A stretch of DNA of 64,000 nucleotides from Betaproteobacteria bacterium (GTDB taxonomy: Bacteria > Pseudomonadota > Gammaproteobacteria > Burkholderiales > Burkholderiaceae_F), in NCBI GenBank assembly GCA_016861185.1, contig BOKW01000001.1, positions 310,001 through 374,000 on the forward strand. Reading direction: 5' to 3'. Each line of letters begins with the position of its first letter. The first letter of the stretch is position 1. A model generated the notes under the pieces. The model worked only from the letters and a program-made list of their open reading frames with translations. It made no database searches and was not told the origin of the DNA. Position numbers and translations under genes: made by a program. Positions 50,942-58,892 of the stretch are shown piece by piece.

Positions 50942-51382
50942 TCACGCCGACTTCAACAGCGCCGTGTAGCGCCGCTGCATCTCCGCCGGCGCGACCTCCT
51001 CGATGCTGTGGCCGATGTTCCAGCGGTGGCCGAACGGATCGCGGATGCAGCCCGAGCGCTCGCCGTAGAACTGATCCTGCGGCGCCATTTCCAGCGCGGC
51101 GCCCTCGTGCACGGCGCGCTCGATCATCGCGTCGGCGTTGCCGACGTGCAGATGGATCGTGACCGACGTGCCGCCGATCGCCTGCGGGCCGCGGATGCCG
51201 TATTCCGGATACTCCTCCGAGAGCATCAGCGTCATCGGACCGAACTCGAGTTCGGCGTGGCCGATGCGGCCGCTCGGTTCGGTGAGCCGGAACTTCTCGC
51301 GCACGCCGAAGGCGCGCACGTAGAAGTCGATCGCCGCCGCGGCGTCGGCGACGTGCAGGTAGGGAAACAGTTCGTGGATCAT
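50942..51382 (-). CDS. VOC-family protein, PhnB/glyoxalase-like
   Basis: 146 aa. MIHELFPYLHVADAAAAIDFYVRAFG and RDPFGHRWNIGHSIEEV mark it as VOC. No ECF42-type site was seen directly upstream. Confidence 0.9.
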   Translation of the reverse strand: MIHELFPYLHVADAAAAIDFYVRAFGVREKFRLTEPSGRIGHAELEFGPMTLMLSEEYPEYGIRGPQAIGGTSVTIHLHVGNADAMIERAVHEGAALEMAPQDQFYGERSGCIRDPFGHRWNIGHSIEEVAPAEMQRRYTALLKSA

Positions 51383-51566
51383 GGCTCGCCTCCGCGCGAT
51401 GGGTGCGGTGCGCACTTTAGCCGCGCGGCATGCGGCAGGTCTTGAAAGGAATTGACCTCAACGCGGCACGATCACGTGATGCGCGTGCGCCGGAACCGCA
51501 GCACGCGCGCGTAGATCTTCGGGCCGAGCCCGACCGCGCGCCTCGGCGAGTCGCCGCCGCTGCCGG

Positions 51567-52259
51567 TCAAGCCGCCGCCTTCACGGCCGCGCGCAGCGCG
51601 TCGGCATGGCGATTCGTCGCGGTCCGCTTCACGAGGATGTCGATCGGCGTCGCCTTGCGGCCGTAGTACTCGGCATTGAGCGAATCGCGCACGTCGATCA
51701 CCGAGCCTTCCAGGCTCACGCCGACGAAGGCGCCCTTGGACTTCGAGAAGCTCGTCATGTCGGTCGTGAAGGTCACGCCGCCGCCCTGTCCGAGCGGACC
51801 GGCGGCGATCGACGCGTCCGAGCCGAGCTTGAACTGGTTGCCGTACAGGCGGTCCAGCGCCTTCCGGTTGTTGACCAGGATCACGACTTCGGCGGCTTCG
51901 CCGCCGAACTGCACGCCGATGCTGGCCGAGCCGATCGTGTAGAACGCCGGGCCGTACCACTCCTCGCCGTCGCGTGCGAGCAGCACGCCGGTGCCGCCCG
52001 ATCCGCCGACGAAGAATCCGCCCTTGATCACCTGCGGGAAGATCAGCACGCCGTGCGCGCGCTGCAGGCCTGCGCGCAGCGCGCCGAAGTTCTTGTCGCG
52101 CGCCAGCGATTCGATCGTGATGCGCGCCTTGTCGACCAGCGCACGCGCCTCGGCCCCTTCGTCGGCGCGCGCCCGCGGCAGAACGAGCACGGCGCCGACG
52201 GCCAGCGCCGCACGCGTGAAGGCGCGGCGAGTCGGTTCGATCGCGACGTTGTTTCGCAT
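51567..52259 (-). CDS. YSC84/SYLF lipid-binding domain protein
   Basis: 230 aa. An N-terminal RRAFTRAALAVGAVLVL signal (twin-arginine-like) is followed by a SYLF/YSC84 domain (GVLIFPQVIKGGFFVGGSGGTGVLLAR, SKSKGAFVGVSLEGSVI). SYLF domains bind phosphoinositides or actin in eukaryotes; bacterial roles are unclear. GGAGG lies before the ATG. Confidence 0.9.
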   Translation of the reverse strand: MRNNVAIEPTRRAFTRAALAVGAVLVLPRARADEGAEARALVDKARITIESLARDKNFGALRAGLQRAHGVLIFPQVIKGGFFVGGSGGTGVLLARDGEEWYGPAFYTIGSASIGVQFGGEAAEVVILVNNRKALDRLYGNQFKLGSDASIAAGPLGQGGGVTFTTDMTSFSKSKGAFVGVSLEGSVIDVRDSLNAEYYGRKATPIDILVKRTATNRHADALRAAVKAAA

Positions 52260-52385
52260 GACATGTCCTCCGCGTCGTTGATGATCGGTTTGATGCGCGA
52301 TCGACCGCGTCGGTTCTGCGGCCGGGCGAGGCGCGGTATCCCCGATCGGCGCGTCGGAACAACGCATTACCGCGCTCGGCGCAGG

Positions 52386-52830
52386 TCAGCTGTCGCGATG
52401 CCGCGCCTCGGCCGCCGTTGGCGTTGCAGGATCGGGTGCGAACCAAACGGCGAGCACGTGCTGTGTGTCGAGGTACTCGCGTACCGCGCGGATCTTGCCG
52501 TCGCGGAACTCCATCAGCGTGTGGTACTGCTGCGCATAGACGCGGCCGTTCTTCAGTCGCGCGTGGGACTCCAGTTCCAGCGACCTTGTCACCCTCGGCG
52601 ATCACGCCTTTGACGGTCACACGCAGACCATCGACCGTCTGGCCGAGCATGCGATAGAAGACCCTTTCGAGGCGTTCCTTCGACAGCGTGCCCGCAACCG
52701 GGTTGGTGCCCGGCTTGCCTGCAATCCACCAGGTCGCGTCGTCGCTCATCAGCGCGAGCGCGCCGGGAATGTCATTGGCATCGGGCCGAGCGAAGAACTC
52801 GGCGGCGACCGATCTGATGTCGGAACGCAT
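52386..52830 (-). pseudogene. SnoaL/NTF2-like protein, single frameshift
   Basis: The first half is MRSDIRSVAAEFFARPDAND...VTVKGVIAEGDKVA; the second half, in another frame, begins LELESHARLKNGRVYAQQYHTLMEF and ends with the SnoaL-like tail LDTQHVLAVWF. The frames shift near 52578-52584 (about 2 bases lost). Apart from this it is complete, so it may be a sequencing error. Confidence 0.8.
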
Positions 52831-52872
52831 CGCGACGCAACTCCTCTGGTCAGCCGTGACCGGCCTCGCGCG

Positions 52873-52900
52873 CCATCGCACCGGCGCGCGCGAATCGACA
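52873..52900 (-). promoter_or_regulatory. Weaker ECF42-like motif upstream of the SnoaL-like gene
   Basis: TGTCGA (52895-52900) is followed, after 16 bases, by CGATGG in place of TCGACC, so the -10 CGA is one base closer. The gene start at 52830 makes it plausible but not certain. Confidence 0.4.
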
Positions 52901-53062
52901 GCGAGGTGGCGGCGCAATGTTCGCCGGGGTGGTTGCGCCCCGGTTTGGGACACCGATAGGCCTGTTTCAACTGAAACGTCGGCCGTGCGTTTCGCAACGA
53001 ACACGCAGGAGGCGCATCGCAGCATCGGCGCTCCAGCATCCGCTCCATGCAGGGAGTATCCG

Positions 53063-54358
53063 TTGCGCGATCCGCTCGCAAGCAGGATCACAGCGGCCGG
53101 CAGCGCGGCCGACGCAGCCGCCCGTGCCGGCGCGCACCGGCCGGCCACGAACGAAACCGCCCTGCTGCTGACGCTGGCGGGGATTCAGTTCACGTGCGTC
53201 GTCGACTTCATGGTGATGATGCCGCTGGGCCCGCAGTTCACGCGGCTCTTCGGCATCAGCGACGGGCAGTTCGGCCTGCTCGTCTCCGCATACACGCTTG
53301 CCGCCGGCGCGGCCGGGCTCGTCGCCAGCACGTTCATCGATCGTTTCGAGCGCAAGACGCTGCTGCTCTGGCTGTATGCCGGATTCGCGCTCGCCACGCT
53401 CGCCTGCGGCCTGGCGCCGAGCTACGCCCTGTTGCTGACGGCGCGCGTGCTGGCCGGCTTGTTCGGCGGCGTGCTCGGCACGCTGGTGCAGACGATCGTC
53501 GGGGATGCCGTCGCACTCGAGCGCCGCGGTCGCGCGATGGGCGTCGTCATGGGGGCGTTCTCGCTGGCCACGGTGGCGGGCCTGCCGGCGTCGTTGTGGC
53601 TGGCGGAGCGGTTCGGCTGGCACGCGGCCTTCGTTTCGATCGCCGCGGCGAGCGTCGCGATCGGCGCGGTGGGACTGCGAACCTTGCCGCGGATCGACGG
53701 CCACGTGCACGCCGCGCGCGGCGCATCGGCGCTGCGCCCGCTCGCGAACGTGCTGCGCGAACCGAATCACTGGCGCGCGTTTGCGCTAAGCGCGCTGATC
53801 ATGGCCGCCGGATTCACGGTGATCCCGTATCTGACGATCTACTTGACCGCCAACGTCGAGCTGCCGGCAGCGCAGGTGCCGCTCGTGTACCTCGCCGGCG
53901 GCATCGCCACGTTCTTCAGCGCTCGGCTGATCGGCGCGCTCGCCGACCGCTGGGGCAAGGTGCGCACGTTTCGACTGATCGCCTCCGCTGCGCTCGTGCC
54001 GATCGTCGCCATCACTCACCTAGGTCCGCTTCCGCTCGGCGCGTTGCTGGCCGTCACGACCGCGTTCTTCGTCTTTGTCTCGGGGCGTTTCGTTCCGGCG
54101 CTGGCGTTGATCACGGCGGCCGCCGCACCGGCGCTGCGCGGCACCTTCATGAGCCTGAACGGCGCCGTGCAATCGGCCGCGATGGGTATCGCTTCGCTCG
54201 CCGGCGGTCTGCTGATCAGTCGCGATGCGAACGGGCTCGTGCAAGGCTACGAGCGTTGCGGCTGGATCGCCGCTGCGCTGACCTTGCTCGCGCTCTGGTG
54301 GGTCGGACGCGTACAGGTCGCGCGCTCGCCGGCGGACGCAACGGCCGCCGTTCGATGA
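53063..54358 (+). CDS. MFS transporter (DHA1-like)
   Basis: 431 aa with about 12 membrane helices and the MFS motifs GLVASTFIDRFERKTLLLW (loop 2-3) and GALADRWGKVRTF (loop 8-9). Probable drug or sugar efflux. I use the TTG at 53063, with AGGGA upstream, because no in-frame ATG precedes the first helix at a sensible distance. Confidence 0.85.
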   Translation: MRDPLASRITAAGSAADAAARAGAHRPATNETALLLTLAGIQFTCVVDFMVMMPLGPQFTRLFGISDGQFGLLVSAYTLAAGAAGLVASTFIDRFERKTLLLWLYAGFALATLACGLAPSYALLLTARVLAGLFGGVLGTLVQTIVGDAVALERRGRAMGVVMGAFSLATVAGLPASLWLAERFGWHAAFVSIAAASVAIGAVGLRTLPRIDGHVHAARGASALRPLANVLREPNHWRAFALSALIMAAGFTVIPYLTIYLTANVELPAAQVPLVYLAGGIATFFSARLIGALADRWGKVRTFRLIASAALVPIVAITHLGPLPLGALLAVTTAFFVFVSGRFVPALALITAAAAPALRGTFMSLNGAVQSAAMGIASLAGGLLISRDANGLVQGYERCGWIAAALTLLALWWVGRVQVARSPADATAAVR

Positions 54359-54407
54359 CCGGGCACCGCGCCTCGGCGGGCAAGCGACGATGGGTCCGAC
54401 CCGCCGG

Positions 54408-54770
54408 TCACAGATCGACGAATACGGTGAAACCGCCGTACACCATGCGCTTGACGTCGAACGGCATCGCCTTCGGATCCATCATCTTTGCCAGCCGCGG
54501 GTCCTTCATCACGGCCGCGTTGACGCGATCGCGATCCTTGCGCGACTTGAACAGGATCCACGAGAAAACCGGCACTTCGCCGGGCTTCAGCTTCAGCTGG
54601 CGCGGAAACGGCACGCCGAACTTCACGTTCATGTCGTCGCCCGCGCACTCCTTGTAGTCGAGTGCGCCGTGTTCGCGCCATACCTTGCCCGCCAGCCGCG
54701 CGATGCGCCGGTAGGCGGCGAGGTTCTTCTTGGGCACGGGCAACAGGAAACCGTCGGCGTATTTGGGCAT
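54408..54770 (-). CDS. DUF1428 family protein
   Basis: 120 aa. MPKYADGFLLPVPKKNLAAYRRIA and DPKAMPFDVKRMVYGGFTVFVDL match DUF1428 (RNA-signal-recognition-like fold, function unknown). It follows a YCII gene by 55 bases and is probably its operon partner under the site at 55230. Confidence 0.92.
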   Translation of the reverse strand: MPKYADGFLLPVPKKNLAAYRRIARLAGKVWREHGALDYKECAGDDMNVKFGVPFPRQLKLKPGEVPVFSWILFKSRKDRDRVNAAVMKDPRLAKMMDPKAMPFDVKRMVYGGFTVFVDL

Positions 54771-54825
54771 TCTGGTTCTCCTCGCAGGGAACTTGGGTCC
54801 CGGCCTGCGCCGGGACGAGACCGGT

Positions 54826-55194
54826 TTACCGTGCGCGCTCTTTCGCCGCTGCGACGGCGACCGTCTCGCGGATCGGGCGGATCGGCCGTACTTCGATCGA
54901 GCCGACGCGCGCGGGCGGAATGTCGGCGGCGATCCTGAGCGCCTCGTCCAGATCCTTCGCTTCGATCATGTAGAAGCCGGCGAGCTGCTCCTTCGTTTCT
55001 GCGAAGGGCCCGTCGGTGATCGACACCTTGCCGTCGCGCACGCGCACGGTCGTCGCGGTCGCCACCGACTCCAGCGCCTCGGAGGCGATGCAATGGCCGC
55101 TCGTGCGGATCGCCGTGTCGTAGGCGACGCAGTCCTCGTCGGGCAGTTCGGGCAGGCGCTTTTCGTCGAGGTACACGAGGCACAGGTATTTCAT
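54826..55194 (-). CDS. YCII/DGPF-domain protein
   Basis: 122 aa. MKYLCLVYLDEKRLPELPDEDCVAYD and DGPFAETKEQLAGFYMIEAKDLDEALRI. The ECF42-type site ends 35 bases upstream. It is separated from the sigma gene by only that promoter. Confidence 0.92.
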   Translation of the reverse strand: MKYLCLVYLDEKRLPELPDEDCVAYDTAIRTSGHCIASEALESVATATTVRVRDGKVSITDGPFAETKEQLAGFYMIEAKDLDEALRIAADIPPARVGSIEVRPIRPIRETVAVAAAKERAR

Positions 55195-55229
55195 CGGTCC
55201 GGCTCCTTGGTTCGATGGTTCGTGATCAT

Positions 55230-55257
55230 CGTCGAACGGGCGATCCGCGCGTCGACG
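55230..55257 (-). promoter_or_regulatory. ECF42-type promoter for the YCII-DUF1428 unit
   Basis: Minus strand: CGTCGA (55252-55257), 16 bases, TCGACG (55230-55235). It fills the gap between the sigma-factor stop and the YCII start. Confidence 0.8.
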
Positions 55258-56508
55258 TCAGGCAAGCTCCGCGATCCGCCGCGCCAGAAAGCGCCGCTCG
55301 GGCTCGGTTTTCGCCAGCGCGAGCGCGCGTTCGTAGGCGGCGCGCGCTTCCGTGGTCCGGTCGAGCCGGCGGAGGAACTCCGCGCGCGCCGAATGCGCGA
55401 GGTGATAGTCGGTCAGTTCCCCGCGCGCGAGGATCGCGTCGACGAGCGCGAGCCCGGCCGCGGGGCCATCGCGCATCGCCACCGCGACCGCGCGGTTCAG
55501 CTCGACGATCGACGAAGGCTCGACGCGCGCGAGCACGTCGTACAGGCCGACGATCTGCGCCCAGTCGGTCGCCTCGGCCGCCGGCGCTTCGGCGTGGACC
55601 GCGGCGATCGCCGCCTGCAGCGTGTACGGGCCGAAGCGGCGCGACGCGAGCGCGCGCTCGACGAGCGCCAGCCCTTCGTCGATCAGCGCGCGGTTCCAGA
55701 GCGAACGATCCTGGTCGGCCAGCAGCACGAGATCGCCTTCGGGCGTGGTGCGCGCGGCGCGCCGCGCTTCGGTGAGCAGCATCAGCGCGAGCAGCCCGAT
55801 CGCCTCCGGCTCGGGCAGCAGTTCCACGAGCAGCCGGCCGAGCCGGATCGCTTCGCCCGACAGATCGGGACGCGTCAGCGATTCGCCCGCCGACGCCGAG
55901 TAGCCTTCGTTGAAAACGAGATAGATCACGCGCAGCACGCTGTCGAGCCGCTGCGGCAGCTCGTTCGGCGCGGGCACCTGGTACGGGATGCGCGCGTCGC
56001 GGATCTTCGCCTTCGCGCGCACGATCCGCTGCGCGAGCGTCGGCGCCGGCGTCAGGAAGGCGTGCGCGATCGCCTCGGTCGTCAGCCCGCACACTTCGCG
56101 CAGCGTCAGCGCGACCTGCGCGTCGGCGCCGAGCGCCGGGTGGCAACAGGTGAAGACGAGGCGCAGCCGGTCGTCTTCGATGTCCTCCCGGTCCCACGGC
56201 GCAGGCGAGTCGTCGGCGATCGCCTCGGCGCGTTCGGCGTGGTCTTCGAGCGAATCGAAGCGCGCCTGCCGGCGGATGCCGTCGATCGCCTTGAAGCGTC
56301 CCGCCGAAACGAGCCACGCGCGCGGATTGGCGGGCACGCCCTCGCGCGGCCATTGTTCGAGCGCGGCGCGAAACGCGTCGGCCAGCGCTTCTTCGGCGAG
56401 GTCGAAGTCGCCGAGCAGGCGCACCAGTGTGGCGAATACGCGGCGCGACTCGGCGCGGTAGATCGACTCGACCGTCGCGCGCACACGTTCGGCGGTGTCC
56501 TCGCGCAT
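55258..56508 (-). CDS. ECF-type sigma factor, ECF42-like (large C-terminal extension)
   Basis: 416 aa. Sigma-2 (VFATLVRLLGDFDLAEEALADAFRAALEQWP) and sigma-4 (LTLREVCGLTTEAIAHAFLTPAPTLAQRI) regions occupy the first 185 residues. The rest is the DUF6596/TPR-like extension characteristic of ECF42, which is needed for activity in studied members. No anti-sigma gene is adjacent, as in that group. Its ATG overlaps the DGPF stop (TGATG). The local motif TGTCGA-N16-TCGAC is a good candidate for its promoter. Confidence 0.92.
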   Translation of the reverse strand: MREDTAERVRATVESIYRAESRRVFATLVRLLGDFDLAEEALADAFRAALEQWPREGVPANPRAWLVSAGRFKAIDGIRRQARFDSLEDHAERAEAIADDSPAPWDREDIEDDRLRLVFTCCHPALGADAQVALTLREVCGLTTEAIAHAFLTPAPTLAQRIVRAKAKIRDARIPYQVPAPNELPQRLDSVLRVIYLVFNEGYSASAGESLTRPDLSGEAIRLGRLLVELLPEPEAIGLLALMLLTEARRAARTTPEGDLVLLADQDRSLWNRALIDEGLALVERALASRRFGPYTLQAAIAAVHAEAPAAEATDWAQIVGLYDVLARVEPSSIVELNRAVAVAMRDGPAAGLALVDAILARGELTDYHLAHSARAEFLRRLDRTTEARAAYERALALAKTEPERRFLARRIAELA

Positions 56509-56897
56509 CAGCTCCGTTCCTGCCGTTGCGGCGCTTCGAACGATTCGATCGGCCGCACTTCGATGCCCCAGCCGAGCTGCTCGTTCAGCAGCGCGGCGGG
56601 GTGCTTCGACGCGATGCGGATCGCCTCGTTCAGATCGCGCGCCTCGACGATGAAGAAGCCGCCGATCTGCTCTTTCGTTTCGGCAAACGGGCCGTCGGTG
56701 ACGACGGCTCTGCCGTTGCGCGGCCGGATGCAGGCGGTCGAGCGCGTCGGTCCGAGCGAAGCCTGCGCGACCAACTGGCCGGTCGCGCGCAGCGCCTGGT
56801 CGTGCGGGCGGCACGCGCGGCCGATCGCTTCCAGCTCGGCGGCGGACAGGGTGTCGAACTTCTTCTCGTCGTAGTAAGCGAGGCAAAGGTATTTCAT
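56508..56897 (-). CDS. YCII/DGPF-domain protein, co-translated with the ECF42-like sigma factor
   Basis: 129 aa. MKYLCLAYYDEKKFDTLSAAELEAIGRAC and DGPFAETKEQIGGFFIVEARDLNEAIRI. Stop and sigma start overlap. DGPF genes next to ECF42 sigma factors are a known conserved arrangement. Confidence 0.93.
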   Translation of the reverse strand: MKYLCLAYYDEKKFDTLSAAELEAIGRACRPHDQALRATGQLVAQASLGPTRSTACIRPRNGRAVVTDGPFAETKEQIGGFFIVEARDLNEAIRIASKHPAALLNEQLGWGIEVRPIESFEAPQRQERS

Positions 56898-56927
56898 CGC
56901 GTGCTCCGTCGTGAGTGGGCACCGGAT

Positions 56928-56955
56928 AGTCGATCCGGGGCGCCCGCAATCGACA
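56928..56955 (-). promoter_or_regulatory. ECF42-type promoter of the DGPF-sigma operon
   Basis: Minus strand: TGTCGA (56950-56955), 16 bases, TCGACT (56928-56933). It would give positive autoregulation of the sigma factor. Confidence 0.75.
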
Positions 56956-57201
56956 GGTGCGCACGCGCCGCCGGTCGCGGCGCTAGCGCAGCACCGTGTG
57001 GTTCGCCGGAATCCGGTCTCGAACGAGCCGCGCAAGGATAGTGGCGGCGCGCTGCGCCGGCACTCCCAACGATGGGGCGGGTCGCGGCCGCCCCGGCGGC
57101 AAGCGCGACGCCTGCCGGTGGAGGTCCGCGCTGCTCCGCGCCGTGCGCTGCGTGGGCCGGCTTCGGTACGAACCCGTATCGGCGCCGTTCCGGGGCAAGC
57201 C

Positions 57202-58716
57202 TCAGCCGTTCAGCAGGCCGAGCAGCGCCGCCATCGGCAGCGCCGAGCGCGCCGCGTATGGCATGCGCCACAGCCCGCCGTGGCAGGCCGCGTCGGCGAG
57301 CAGTTGCAGCGGATGCGCCAGCTCGACGCTCGGATTCGCCGCCGCTTGCGGATGGCGCAGATCGTGCACCAGCAGCGCGGCCATCAGCGCGGCGGCGGTC
57401 GACGGCTCGAAAGCCTCGGCGCCGAAGCGGTGCGCGGCGCGATACGCCGCGCCGAGCAGGCGGTTCTTCGTGACCGAACGCGTCAGTGCGGGCGGCGCGA
57501 CGTGAATCGACACGCGGATGCCCGCCTGGCGCGCGACCAGCGCGCGCCAGTGCTGCAAGCGCTTGGCGAGCACGTAGTTCGGCCCCTGCTGCGCGACCAG
57601 CACATCGACGATGCCCGCGAGTTCGGCCGCATCGCTCGTCTCCCGCATCGTCGCCAGCGGCGTGCCGTTGCGCGCGAAGGCGCGCCCGAACGTGGCAAGG
57701 CGCAACGCGCGCGCTGCCCGGCCGCGGCGCGCATAGCGTTCGTGCGCGGCGCGCAGCGCGGCCGCGGGCACCGCGTACGCGTCGGTCGGCGTGGCGAGCA
57801 TCGCGAGCGTCGTATCGCCGCGCCGCGCGGCAATCGCCGCCTGGATCGCATCCATCGCCGCCGCGACGCGAACGTGCTGCGCGCCGTCCAGATACGCGTA
57901 CGCGCCGATCGTCAGCGGCCCTTCGATCGCGTCGAGCCACGCGGCGATCTCGGGCGCAGCGCGCACGAGATCGACGCCGGCGCGCTGTGCGACCTCGCCT
58001 TCGCCCGACGGCGCCGCCGCGCACGGCACGCACAGCGCGCCGTTGCCCGCGTGCGCCAGCCGCAGCATCTGCTGCCAGAGGTCGGCGCGCGGCAGATCGA
58101 CCGCGTAGACGGTCGCGCGCCAGCGCAGCAGGTACGGCAGCGGCCCCATCTCCGCATACGCGCCGAGCAGCGCGAAGCGCTGGTCCGACAGATCGAACCA
58201 TTCCGGATGCGCCTGCACGCGCCACAGCGCCTGCGCGAACGACGGTTCGACGAGCCCGTCCGCCTCCCAGCGGTCGATCTGCCGCCGCAGCGCATCGCCG
58301 GTCAGCACCTGCCCGCGGTAGGGCACGGCGACCGGGGCGGGGCCGACCTTGCTGATGCCGGCGACCGTATGCGTATGCAGCCGGCCGCGCGGGTGCTTGA
58401 GCGCGACTTCGAGCGTGTGCACTTCGCCGTCGCGCGCGAACTGCAGCCGGCGATGCGCCGACAGCAGGCCGGCGAGTGCGATCGCTTTCGCGGCGGCGGG
58501 CGAAGCCGCGCCCTCCTCGACGAGCCGGCGCGCGTGCACCAGGTAGTGCGCGCGCCAGTTGCGCTCGCGTTCGGTCCTGGCGGCCGCCTCGGGGTTCACC
58601 ACGCGCAGCGCGTCGGCGAAGATCGCGCGGCCGGTTTCGCTCGTGCTGCGCCGGCCGTCGCGCCCGACGGGAAAAACGACGCCTTCGTCGTCGTCGCGGT
58701 CGGTGGTCTGTGCCAT
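57202..58716 (-). CDS. Conserved-looking protein of unknown family, 504 aa
   Basis: Full-length reading frame with good codon bias for this genome, no signal peptide and no clear membrane helix. Features are an acidic start (MAQTTDRDDDEG), HRRLQFARDGEVHTLEVALKHPRGRLHTHTVAGISKVG, LPYLLRWRATVYAVDLPRADLWQQMLRLA and GLWRMPYAARSALPM at the end. The middle hints at a Rossmann-like segment (VYAVDLPR) but no binding motif is secure. I do not recognise the family. The 245-base stretch after the sigma promoter (56956-57201) has no gene. Confidence 0.7.
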   Translation of the reverse strand: MAQTTDRDDDEGVVFPVGRDGRRSTSETGRAIFADALRVVNPEAAARTERERNWRAHYLVHARRLVEEGAASPAAAKAIALAGLLSAHRRLQFARDGEVHTLEVALKHPRGRLHTHTVAGISKVGPAPVAVPYRGQVLTGDALRRQIDRWEADGLVEPSFAQALWRVQAHPEWFDLSDQRFALLGAYAEMGPLPYLLRWRATVYAVDLPRADLWQQMLRLAHAGNGALCVPCAAAPSGEGEVAQRAGVDLVRAAPEIAAWLDAIEGPLTIGAYAYLDGAQHVRVAAAMDAIQAAIAARRGDTTLAMLATPTDAYAVPAAALRAAHERYARRGRAARALRLATFGRAFARNGTPLATMRETSDAAELAGIVDVLVAQQGPNYVLAKRLQHWRALVARQAGIRVSIHVAPPALTRSVTKNRLLGAAYRAAHRFGAEAFEPSTAAALMAALLVHDLRHPQAAANPSVELAHPLQLLADAACHGGLWRMPYAARSALPMAALLGLLNG

Positions 58717-58795
58717 CGAAACGGTCCGTGGTGCGAGCGCGCGACTTTACTCAAGCAGGTCGTGCCTGACGATGCCGCGCTTGCGCTCGTCCGCT

Positions 58796-58880
58796 CTCCT
58801 TTGAAAAGGGCACGGGGGGATTCCTCCCGTCAATGCAGCGGCGCAGAATCCCCCCTCGCTCCCCCCTCTTCAAAGGGGTG
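58796..58880. repeat. C-run/G-run palindromic repeat
   Basis: A GGGGGGATT end at 58814 and AATCCCCCCTCG at 58848, with CCTTTGAAAAGGG and CTCTTCAAAGGGG arms. It lies between the 504-aa gene and the GGDEF-EAL stop. Confidence 0.75.
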
Positions 58881-58892
58881 AGGGCAGTGCGC

